Origin: Phialocephala subalpina
Taxonomy: Eukaryota > Ascomycota > Leotiomycetes > Helotiales > Mollisiaceae
Assembly: GCA_900073065.1 (NCBI GenBank)
Contig: FJOG01000011.1
Coordinates: forward strand, 822,882-886,881
Direction of reading: 5' to 3'
DNA: 64,000 nucleotides
Shown here one piece after another: positions 55,965 through 64,000 of this stretch. The notes beneath the pieces were generated by a model. It made no database searches. It saw nothing but the letters and a program-made list of their open reading frames with translations, and was not told the DNA's origin. Made by a program: the position numbers and the translations under genes. How positions within the stretch are numbered: position 1 is the first letter of the stretch; the number at the start of each line of letters is the position of its first letter.

Positions 55965-56631
55965 ACCCGATATTGTGTAATGATAATTGCTAATGTCTGT
56001 TTGCTGTTGGAGAAAAGTTATTAATTGGGATGATAATGGCATTGCTGTCGACTTTCGCTCTATGGTTGGCTTTCATTTGCTCAAATGGGATGAGCGAGTA
56101 CGTCGAATGTCCTCAAGGCTGGGCAAAATTCCGGCGGTGTCAGTGTTGCAAGTGCACTCGTACTGTAAGATTACATTGTGGTTCGCTCTACATCTCAACC
56201 GCACTTCGAATTTTCTAGACGCGCTTCGTACCACTCATATCGACTGGATTTCGTTTATTTCGGCCCTACGCTTCGTACCAATCTTCCATTGGTCCAAGTG
56301 GGCAGTTGAAATGGGAGGGCTCGCTTCCGAAATCGCTTGCATGAGAGCCTCGAGTGTGGCAATGAAGGAGTGGATTCGCTTGGAAGGTGCAGAAAAGGGC
56401 CCTTCGTGGAAGGCGGTAGGATTTGGTGTGGGCCGGAGGGCGGGGGTTGATTGTATTAAAGTGTTCGCATCTGCTTTCCCATATTTCGCGCGTCTCGACA
56501 AACAGAACTTTACGATCACTTCGGCACTTCGACGCCACGAAACTCAAATTCTCGCCCTAATTCGGCACGACACAACAACTCCTTCCTTTTCTGACTATTG
56601 AGTAGCATACTCTGTTCTGCAATTCCAACTT

Positions 56632-56686
56632 GTACTGTGGCAGGTGCCGGGTACTGTGGCAGGTGCCGGGTACTGTGGCTGGTGCA
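56632..56686. repeat. 19-bp tandem repeat, about 2.9 copies
   Basis: Units begin GTACTGTGGCAGGTGCCGG at 56632 and 56651, with a third, diverged partial unit from 56670. It lies in intergenic DNA. No role is evident. Confidence 0.8.
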
Positions 56687-57019
56687 ACAGGCGACGGGCC
56701 ACACCTCACCCACCGACCACGAATTTCGAATCGTCATTGGAAATTTGTTTCTTCGACCACCGCACCCGCTACCACCATGTACTGCTTCCACTGCCATGAG
56801 GCTTCTGGGTATGTGTGCTTATAGCTGAAGCAATTTCAAATCCCTCCCTTCGTTGGGCGACCACTGACACTTGACAAACCAATGATCACAGCTCTAGGGT
56901 ACAGGACATCAAGAAACAAGCCGAGAGTGAGTATGGCACAGTCAGGTTGCGCCCTACTTACTTCATACTAACAGCTTTACCTTCACGACTTGTTTTGTAT
57001 CAAAAGGGTTTGCAAAGGA

Positions 57020-57233
57020 GGGACTCAAAATGCGCTGAGTCATGCCTCGGAGCTTTCAGCTCGGGTTGTGCTAGATGCCTTGTGTTAAACGCAGTCTGGT
57101 AGCCCTCATGTAAAGACTCATGGACGAGACTGGACTGCCGATGAGCAAGAAGTCGAGATCTCTATTCAGGTCGGCCTAGTGCGTCTGTCTAGGTTCTCGA
57201 AAGAAGGGACTCATACAGCGCTGAGTCGTGCCT
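57020..57233. promoter_or_regulatory. Paired TGAGTC motifs upstream of the zinc-finger gene
   Basis: Two 28-bp similar blocks, starting GGGACTCA and containing GCGCTGAGTCRTGCCT, lie 186 bp apart, about 415-630 bp upstream of the ATG at 57649. The first contains TGAGTCAT, a perfect Gcn4/AP-1-type bZIP site; the second has TGAGTCGT. Within each block ACTCA and TGAGT are inverted. bZIP binding is inference. Confidence 0.4.
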
Positions 57234-57648
57234 TGCATGCCTTTGGCTCAGGATATCATATTTCTCGTGTGAGGTTATCTTCCCATTCCCCGTGCTTCCT
57301 CCCAGCCCACGTTATATGTTCTTCAAATTGTCCAATGCGCCTCTCAGCAGACTCATTTTTGCTGGTACAGTACTCTCATACTCTAGATTACCAATATTCA
57401 GGTAGGCTCCATCCTCTGCAAAGACCAGAGCTTACGTGCTACAGGGGCCTGTCTGCCCTATGCTCAAACTCCTTGTTTCTCGATGTCTTGTACCCTCCGC
57501 TTGTCGAATCAAACGAATCTCCCTCTTCAGACTACATACCGATACCCCTGATCTTACAAAGTTGAGCAACAAACAAAAAAATGGGTACGATATCTTATCC
57601 TTGTAAGTAACAGATATCACAGTCATCAGCTCGTTGCAAGCTGATCAC

Positions 57649-58769
57649 ATGAACAGGGTGGATGGAGGAGTAGGATTGGGGCCGTATTTTGGCCCGGCGA
57701 TCGAGCCAAATGTCGGAAGTCCTTTCGTTTGCCAAAACGATTCTCATTTTACCTCATCTACTGGGGGTTCAGAGGGAGGAGGGTTCTTGATCGGCAATCT
57801 TGTGTTCGATGGGCATTCTTCCATGTTGTCCGAAAGTCTGTACTCTCTTTCTGGCGGACAGGACTTGGCACTTACCCCGATGTATAACTCTGGTTCAGAC
57901 ATGCAAGGTTTTGCTACGGCACGTACGGGTGGAGGAGTTGGACTTGCGGCCTTCGACGCTTCTTCATCCTACTTTGATGTTTTTAAGCAGTCTGCCTCTT
58001 TAGGTTCAGCAGGGATGGATGTTCTGGAGATAGGATTTGACTCCAGCGGATACCAAGACCTGCTTCTCGGCAACCAACTTTCAAACGACTCTTCAAGCAT
58101 TCAGGACGATCTTGGTCGCGCTACTACGCAATTTGATGATATAATTGGGAACTTGGAAGGATTGTACGCTCCTACGTGAGTATCCCTGATTCAACTCCTA
58201 ACTCTCAACTAAACCCGACTCCCAGCTTACCACCACTACCTTTCGAGACCTTGAATTTCGACTTGGCGGATTCAGATACTGCTCTCATGGCTTCTGGAAC
58301 CTGCGATTTCGACATGTCGTCAAGCTTCTATATACTAAGCAGCGAGTCTCCTTCGGCTTTAGGTAGCACGCCTCCGACATCTGAAATGTAAGTCGTCGAT
58401 CTCATACCTTTTTTACGAAACTAACACCTGAATCAAGGATTACTTCCAGCTCACCCGCTCCAAGCCAAGCACAAACCCCAAACATCCCGCCTCAGTTACC
58501 GGCTGCCCATCAGTAAGCTAACCCAACCCCACTATAATTTTCAATCGCTGACTGACCACACAAGACCAAGCCAACGCTTCCACTGCCCTGTCACCGGCTG
58601 CAGCAAGCACTACAAGCGAAAGCATGAGCTGAAGCGCCACCAGAAAGATCACGCCCCCAAGCGTCACCACTGCAGCATTTCCGGCTGCAACAGATCTGGA
58701 CAGTATGGTTTTGCAAGGAGGGACCACCTGAGGCAGCATATGAGGAAGGTGCATGGCACTGGCCTTTGA
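57649..58769 (+). CDS. C2H2 zinc-finger transcription factor, 4 exons
   Basis: Four exons (57649-58175, 58226-58387, 58438-58512, 58565-58769) encode 322 aa. Residues 1-250 are Gly/Ser/Asp-rich and disordered, with Asp/Phe/Leu clusters that could activate transcription (e.g. DDIIGNLEGLYAP, LNFDLADSD). The C-terminus has two C2H2 fingers: FHCPVTGCSKHYKRKHELKRH (residues about 258-280), then HCSISGCNRSGQYGFARRDHLRQH (with a longer loop). The protein ends KVHGTGL. Donors are GTGAGT, GTAAGT and GTAAGC. A very short coding exon further upstream (ATG at about 57580) was tried and does not keep frame. Nuclear DNA-binding is well supported; targets unknown. Confidence 0.78.
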
Positions 58770-60451
58770 AAGGGTCTCGGTGGGTGGGGAAGGGACACTT
58801 GGTGGGAAGTTTTGGGAAGATGCGAGTGACGCTGTTGTAGCACATGAGAAAGAGCGAGGACGAGCAATAAATCCCCGTGGGCGGTGATGGATGATATGGA
58901 GGCAAAACTCCTACTGTTTTTGCCGGGGGAAGGTGTTTGGATCGATGACATGGCGATGAAGCTATGATTTTCTTATTGGTGTACTTTGTCTTTGCTTCTT
59001 TTGGTTTCCGCCGTGCTCATACTTTTGGTTTTGATCGGGCAATCTCTCTGGGTCTTCATAAAATGACACTTCATGTCTACAAATCTTCAAATCTCAAAAA
59101 TCAATGTCTCCAACTTCTCAATCGTACCGCCAAGTAAATGTCTCTGCAAGAAAGGGGCAATATCCACTTCCGTGTTGGTGCCTCTATAGACGCACAGTGT
59201 GATCTTCTCATACACAAGATCATCTGATATGAATTTGAACATGCCGAGAGGTATTGTATCGCAGGCCGAAGAAAATTGTCGAGCATACCGATTGAGAAAT
59301 CTTGACCATGGTGGCAGGGGCTTCACTCTAAAGTTACTCCCTGATCACATGTCTAGCCAGCGTGATAAAAAAACTCTAATTACTCGAGTACACTCTAGAG
59401 TTACCTGAGTAGATTAAAGTAAAGTTAGAGTAATAAAAATTAAAAAACTCTAGAGTAAAGTAAGAGTAATATACTCAAATACTCTAGAGTAACACGTGAC
59501 TCATACTAAACTCTAAAAAGCTTAGCTTGCTTATAAGCGAGGCTTTTATACTCTATTTGGCTAATGTGGTAGAGCGGTGTATCATGTGGTCTAATTAAGG
59601 ATATATTAGGAGATTTGGCATCTTGTATTCTTAGTTCTTTAGGTAGCTTTCTACGTGGTTCGCAGACACTAGAATTAACTCTAAGAGGTTTACCCCTCTA
59701 TACTATACTTAAAGTAGTTAGTTCCCGTCTCGCTAGGCTTACTCTTAAGCCTCGGCCCCCCTTTAAGCGAGATTTATCACGTGTTACTCTAATTACTCAA
59801 GTATACTCAGAGTTTTTAAAGTAGAGTAGGGTAGAGTTAGAGTAAGGGGTCATACTCTACTCTACTCTACTCATTATTCACACTGTGTCTAGCTCATTCA
59901 ATGTCCCAGGATCCAACAGCGAATAAGAGCGCTCAAAAGTGCGTATCAAAGATCTGGTTGGATGCCACATAAGGAGCAAACTAATGTATGATCGAGAGGG
60001 GGTGCACTGCACTTCTATAGCTTCCGCATTGTTATAGGCTGAGAGGAGGCAGTGCTGGAGAACTGGCCATTTTGGAAGAGGGATAGTAGACAACGAAAGG
60101 TAATCTTCAATCTATGATTTTATACGATGCCAAAGAGCCTACCCGTGAAGATGGCATCCTCGCCTCCTTCGACAACCTGAAGAGTTTTGAGCTGTCTTGA
60201 AGTAGAACAACAAGGACTCCATGAACTCAAACTAATACTGCGACTGCAGCCTCCTTAACCGGTGTCGATGTCGACGATCCATAGTGCGGTCTCGGTACAT
60301 GCGAAAGCCAAGAAATAGAAACGTGTGTTTTATCATATTGTGGTCATACATGCGCCAGCTTGCCCTCACCACTGTCATCAGGCGGTCGACTTGATCTAGA
60401 GAAGAGTCTTCTTCTCCAATTATTAGTCTTGTCTCGATCTGAAGATGTTCG
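58770..60451. other. Gene-free region with an AT-rich repeat
   Basis: Apart from the inverted-repeat element at about 59326-59872 nothing is recognised. The right part, 59880-60451, is the 3' flank of the CorA-like fragment. Confidence 0.5.
59326..59872. mobile_element. AT-rich element with inverted ACTCT-rich arms
   Basis: The block is dense in ACTCT/AGAGT words. A segment at 59443-59499 (AAAAACTCT ... AGAGTAACACGTGA) is mirrored in inverse orientation at 59777-59817, giving long imperfect inverted arms around a 280-bp core. The core contains TGGCTAATGTGG followed by AGAGCGG, which fits a Pol III A box; a weak B-box-like sequence follows 40-50 bp later, hinting at a tRNA-derived core. The right border is a (CTACT) tract. 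I could not find a target duplication, so the class (MITE or SINE-like) and limits are uncertain. Confidence 0.5.
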
Positions 60452-61116
60452 TCAGCTGTGTCCCTTTGGCTTGGCGACGAGAATCTGGTTCACGACATAT
60501 GCTATGGCGATTGTGGCAAGTAAAACAGGAATCGCCGCGGCTGGGTACCATCTTGGGGAAGCCGTAAATGTCGTGATACCAAATATGGACTAGAGGAAGT
60601 CAGACAGAACAACGAGGAGGTGAACTAGAACCTACAGCGACAAAACTTAAAGGCAGGAAGATAAATGCCAGAGCGTTCAGTCGAGCAACTGCTTGTCCCT
60701 GGATGATAGTCTCGAGATTGAATGCCTAATCTGTATTAAGTATAGATAATTATCTCGAGGAAGTACTACTTACTAGGCTCAGCAGGTTTCGCTGCTGTTC
60801 TACCATTTTCGAGGCGGTGACCTCGTAATACTTCAAGAGCCGAAGTAGATGGCGTAGTCTCTCGCCCAGTTCAGGGCATGCTTTCCATTTTTCGTGCTCT
60901 GTGCTATTCAGGCGGCTGCCACCAAGACCTTCTACAATGATATTGAGGGACTCGAGATGAATGCGAAGGGGTTCTCGAAGTCCCATGACCGTGTCCGTGT
61001 CCGCGTGAAGTTGGTGTGTCTGCTTTAATATCGATGTGGTAGATCCACGTTGTCGGACTTCCTACTTCAACATCAGTTGGTGCCAAACATCGCTCAAGCA
61101 AGCTTCGGTTTATCAT
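60452..61116 (-). pseudogene. CorA-like Mg2+ transporter, C-terminal fragment
   Basis: The minus strand carries three linked exons: about 60986-60774 or beyond, 60725-60636 and 60589-60452. They encode helical sequence (RHLLRLLKYYEVTASKMVEQ) followed by QQRNLLSL, then AFNLETIIQGQAVARLNAL and AFIFLPLSFVA, and SIFGITTF leading into a second membrane helix and GHS at the end. The Gln-Arg-Asn segment, two membrane helices and a SIFG-type loop resemble fungal CorA-like transporters, where the loop is usually a Gly-Met-Asn motif. Upstream of 60986 the frame changes (another frame, 60904-61116, has plausible sequence) and no N-terminal domain of 300 residues is found. The gene is truncated, frameshifted or fast diverging. 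Confidence 0.55.
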
Positions 61117-62101
61117 GTTCCTGACATAGAGGTTTGATTTCGCCCGACAGCGCTTTGTGCATCAAGTGTAGATCGCCATCAACAAATTGACCACACAAAC
61201 AGCTCCCCATCTTCTGAAATACACAGTGCCTGCCATGGGCAAATCTCAAGGCAGCCTGCCAGCTCAACAATGATGCGCACGTGACAATACCATGTGTCAT
61301 CATCCGAAAATCAACCCTCTACGCGCCAACTGCTACAGCATGAACTAAGAAGAAGCACCAAACTCGTGAGCGATGCACATTGTCGCATTGAGAAGCAGCG
61401 CTACTAGGAGAATAGCGACCGTGTCCTTATAAAAGTGAAACTCGACCTTTGAACGCTGCTATCTCGAATCCTGAGATACCTGAGCGGTAAGCCGATTGAA
61501 CAATGCACTAGCATATTCATGGTTCTAAGAGACGCGGTCTGATCATTTGAATCTGAATTGAAGTATGATGGAGAAGAGCAAGGGAAGGCGACTCGAAGAA
61601 TCGAAGAAGGGAGGTTTCATTAGCGTAAAACGCTAACCGAGGAAGACCCGGCTGGGAAAGGACTTTTAAAGCTGATATCCCCAACACTGGGAAGGAAGCA
61701 CCAGTAATGATCACATGCAGCAACAAACAATTGTACTCGAAGAACTGGTATCATTGCAAACACTACTCAAACCTAAAACTTGCGCGTAAAGACCGGGGTA
61801 TCCTGCCAGACCGAACCAAATTGGAAACCATCGAATATCCCACCCAATTCATTAACAGCTTCCCATCCATCCATCATCCATCCAGTCCTCCCCGGTATAA
61901 TTTCCATCCCCTGTCGTTGAATTAAGTTGAATAAAGCAATACTGGGCAGGATATAAAAGTACAATAGGTGATTTTTTGTTGCTGTGTTGGCGAAAAGCTT
62001 GAAAAGCGATTAGGAGAAGTCGTACTTGGGGCAAGTAGAGGACTAAAAGCTTATGTAGACCAAGCTACATTCGACACCCTATCGTCAGCGTCTGTCTTTC
62101 C
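61117..62101. other. Intergenic region, no gene seen
   Basis: The missing N-terminal part of the CorA-like gene would be expected here but is not recognisable. The right end is the 3' flank of the stomatin gene. Confidence 0.45.
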
Positions 62102-63316
62102 TTAGATATTCTCGACGACGTGGGCATTGATAGCACGTTGGAAACCGCTGTCCTGACCTCCAAAATCACCGTGGCTCTGATCAAACTTCTGCGCAGCAGT
62201 CATTCCATGTTGGTCAGGTCCCTCTCCGAACGAGGAAGCCATGTTCATCGAGGCTCCGGCTGTTGAGGCGCTGGGCAAGAAGATGACCTTGGAGTTCGCC
62301 GTCTTGGCCATGGCTTGCATGGCTTCGAGGTATCGGATCTGCATGGCGGGTGCGCTGGACAGGATGTCGGCAGCTTGTCGCATGAGCTTGGCGGATTCGA
62401 CTTCGGCGCGAGCAGCGATGACTTTGGACTCTCCGATACGCTTGGATTGTGCGGCCATGGAGAGGGAGTCTTGGAGCTCGTTGCTGAAGATGATATCCTT
62501 GATCAACATGCTCTCGACTTGGACACCCCATCCTGATGCGACGTCCTCGATGATCTCTCCGATTGATTGGGCGATCTCCTCACGGCGCTCGATGACATCT
62601 TGAAGGACACGGGCACCAACGACGTGACGGAGTGTAGTTTGTGTACGCTCGACGAGTGCTTGGCGGACGTTGGAGATACCGAAAGCAGCCTTGTGTGGTG
62701 AGGTAATATGGTAGTAGATGACGGATGTGAGGTGGAGAGTGACGTTATCCTTGGTCATGCAAACTTGCTTGGGAACCTCTGCAGAACGAATTAGCTATGA
62801 TACTTTGATCCGCAGATGTAGATGTACACACCGACAATCTGGATCTTCACATCGACTTGAATGAGACGTTCGGAGAGAGGGTTGATTCTGACCAAACCGG
62901 GGTCAACGGCGCGGTAGAATCGACCAAACTTCGTAACCAAACCGACATTACCCTGCGAGACAGGTTTGTAGGGGTTAGGACAGATAACACAGCAAGGAAT
63001 GGCACCCATTGTTCCGAGACATGAACCAAGTGTATCAACTAGGCGCAAGTTAGTCGCGATTCGTTTGTGCATGGCTATCGAGGGTCGTCAACTTACTCAT
63101 GCTTCCGTACCAGCCATGGGCGCCGGTGTCGCTTTCGCCGAGCATCTGCGCATAGCTAGGCTGCAGGTCCTCTCTCTTGGGAGGTTGGACGTTGACGAGT
63201 GGGTTGTCGGCGCTGCCAGGTGTGCGAGATGGACGATAACCGCCACCGTTGACGGATGATCCAGGTTGACCATTCTTGTGGACGTCGTCCTTTGTGGTGT
63301 CTAAGCTTGCAGACAT
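62102..63316 (-). CDS. Stomatin/SPFH-domain membrane protein
   Basis: Three exons (63316-63097, 63038-62832, 62778-62102) encode 367 aa. After a disordered N-terminus (residues 1-75) comes a short hydrophobic hairpin (LGSCLGTMGAIPCCVIC), then the SPFH domain: NPYKPVSQGNVGLVTKFGRF, VDPGLVRINPLSERLIQVD, EVPKQVCMTKDNVTLHLTSV, RHVVGARVLQDVIERREEI and SGWGVQVESMLIKDIIF. A coiled-coil helix follows (AQSKRIGESKVIAARAEVES). The C-terminus is Gly/Ser/Gln-rich. Stomatins scaffold membrane microdomains of the plasma or other membranes; the palmitoylation-like CysCys lies in the hairpin. Donors are GTAAGT and GTGTGT. Prohibitin is a relative but lacks this hairpin. Confidence 0.88.
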
Positions 63317-64000
63317 GATGGAAGATATGTAGAAGAGTACGCGACGAGAATTATGGAGTGCGCGAGGAACGTATTATTATGTAGAAAGAGTGGTGTGATC
63401 CCAAAGATGGAGAGGATGCGCGTGTTGTTAAGTATGTACGGTAGGGGTCGAAGCTGCCTTGCGCTAAGAATCTGGGCGCTGCGGGGAATGATGGTAGCGA
63501 GTTGGATGAGCGTTGACCCAATAATTGAGTAAGAATTACTTGGCGAACTTGGAGAAGGCGTTCGAGTGAACAGAGATACGGAAATTTTCTCTTATTTGTC
63601 CAAGCGCGCACACGGAGTGATGTTTGTGATCAGTTGCGGATGAAACTGTTGATGTAGCAGAGGTGCAGAGGTGGTGACGCTGAGACCTGCTTTATATCAT
63701 CTGCTTTTATCTGCAAGGGAGCTTCAACACTCCAGTCTTTCTTTCCAATATACGGAAGCACTCGGATACTGGGGCCGAATTATCGCTCATGACATTTACT
63801 ACTCTCTCCTAGCTTCAGTTTGATATGCGTGCGTTCCGCCCATTTGCTTGTCGAGCTCCTCTCTCCATGGATGTTCTGTGCTGCGCCCACAAGAGAGCTA
63901 CGGCACAGGGATCCACAAAAGCTTAGCTATCCACTTGACGTCCACTAGAGTGCTTTCGAGTACTCCAGACCCTGGTGAGATTCCCGTTGTGGGCGTCTTT
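63317..64000. other. Upstream flank of the stomatin gene, no gene seen
   Basis: Promoter region of the stomatin gene and window end. A/T-rich and purine-rich blocks only; no ORF with support. Confidence 0.4.

Larger units (their letters stand above)
55965..57648. other. Gene-free region upstream of the zinc-finger gene
   Basis: No gene is supported. It includes a 19-bp tandem repeat (56632-56686) and a pair of TGAGTC-containing motifs (57020-57047, 57206-57233). ORFs at 55987-56601 and 57179-57565 have no domain. Confidence 0.5.

Noticed and set aside
55987..56601. 204-codon plus-strand ORF after the glycosyltransferase-like gene
   Set aside because: No domain, overlapped by other open frames, no splice sites; probably chance.
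57179..57565. 128-codon ORF upstream of the zinc-finger gene
   Set aside because: No recognisable motif; the region looks like promoter and 5'UTR.

Overview
The window is nuclear DNA of a filamentous ascomycete (Pezizomycotina; a leotiomycete-like fungus is plausible but not shown). The reasons are single-copy eukaryotic genes on both strands, short GT-AG introns (about 45-135 bp, several with CTAAC/CTGAC branch sites), a HET-domain gene, a fungal-type PARP-UBC fusion and no bacterial gene organisation. Exon positions are hand-derived from splice consensus and reading frame.

Layout. 1-10 kb: BLOC-1 subunit KXD1, CTP-dependent diacylglycerol kinase (DGK1), 60S helicase SPB4, an alpha/beta hydrolase and a conserved protein of unknown role. 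10-16 kb: a stand-alone PAH-domain protein, a decayed unknown gene, an adenosine/adenine deaminase relative, and a 539-bp non-autonomous transposon with 9-bp target duplication. 16-31 kb is a dense housekeeping block: an RS-Hub1 fusion, PIG-H/GPI15, tRNA pseudouridine synthase PUS3/DEG1, a Rho/Ras-like GTPase, a secreted IgE-binding-protein-like gene with an apparent broken start, PRPP synthetase, Pol III subunit RPC9 (with a GC-AG intron), a tRNA-like gene, SOF1 and proteasome RPN6. 31-46 kb: a large AT-hook protein whose 3' end carries an exact 250-bp tandem duplication, an AsaB/GA4-desaturase-like enzyme, a small unknown protein, an Old Yellow Enzyme, a HET-domain pseudogene and the Rpd3L subunit SDS3. 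46-64 kb: a second 514-bp transposon relic with 9-bp target duplication, a 1229-aa PARP-UBC fusion whose first exon lies in another exact 250-bp tandem duplication, a COG-complex-like protein, a type II membrane glycosyltransferase-like protein, a C2H2 zinc-finger protein, an AT-rich inverted-repeat element, a truncated CorA-like gene and a stomatin/SPFH protein.

The genes form no pathway cluster; this is ordinary euchromatin. Themes recur: ribosome biogenesis (SPB4, SOF1), transcription and chromatin (RPC9, SDS3, PAH protein, AT-hook protein), RNA processing (RS-Hub1, PUS3), and protein turnover or modification (RPN6, PARP-UBC). Head-to-head pairs such as DEG1/GTPase and SOF1/RPN6 share very short intergenic regions. 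The most informative oddities are the two duplications of identical 250-bp size, two different TIR elements each with a 9-bp target duplication, the Hub1 fusion, the deaminase lacking its usual catalytic Glu, and the PARP-UBC protein lacking the expected third catalytic residue.
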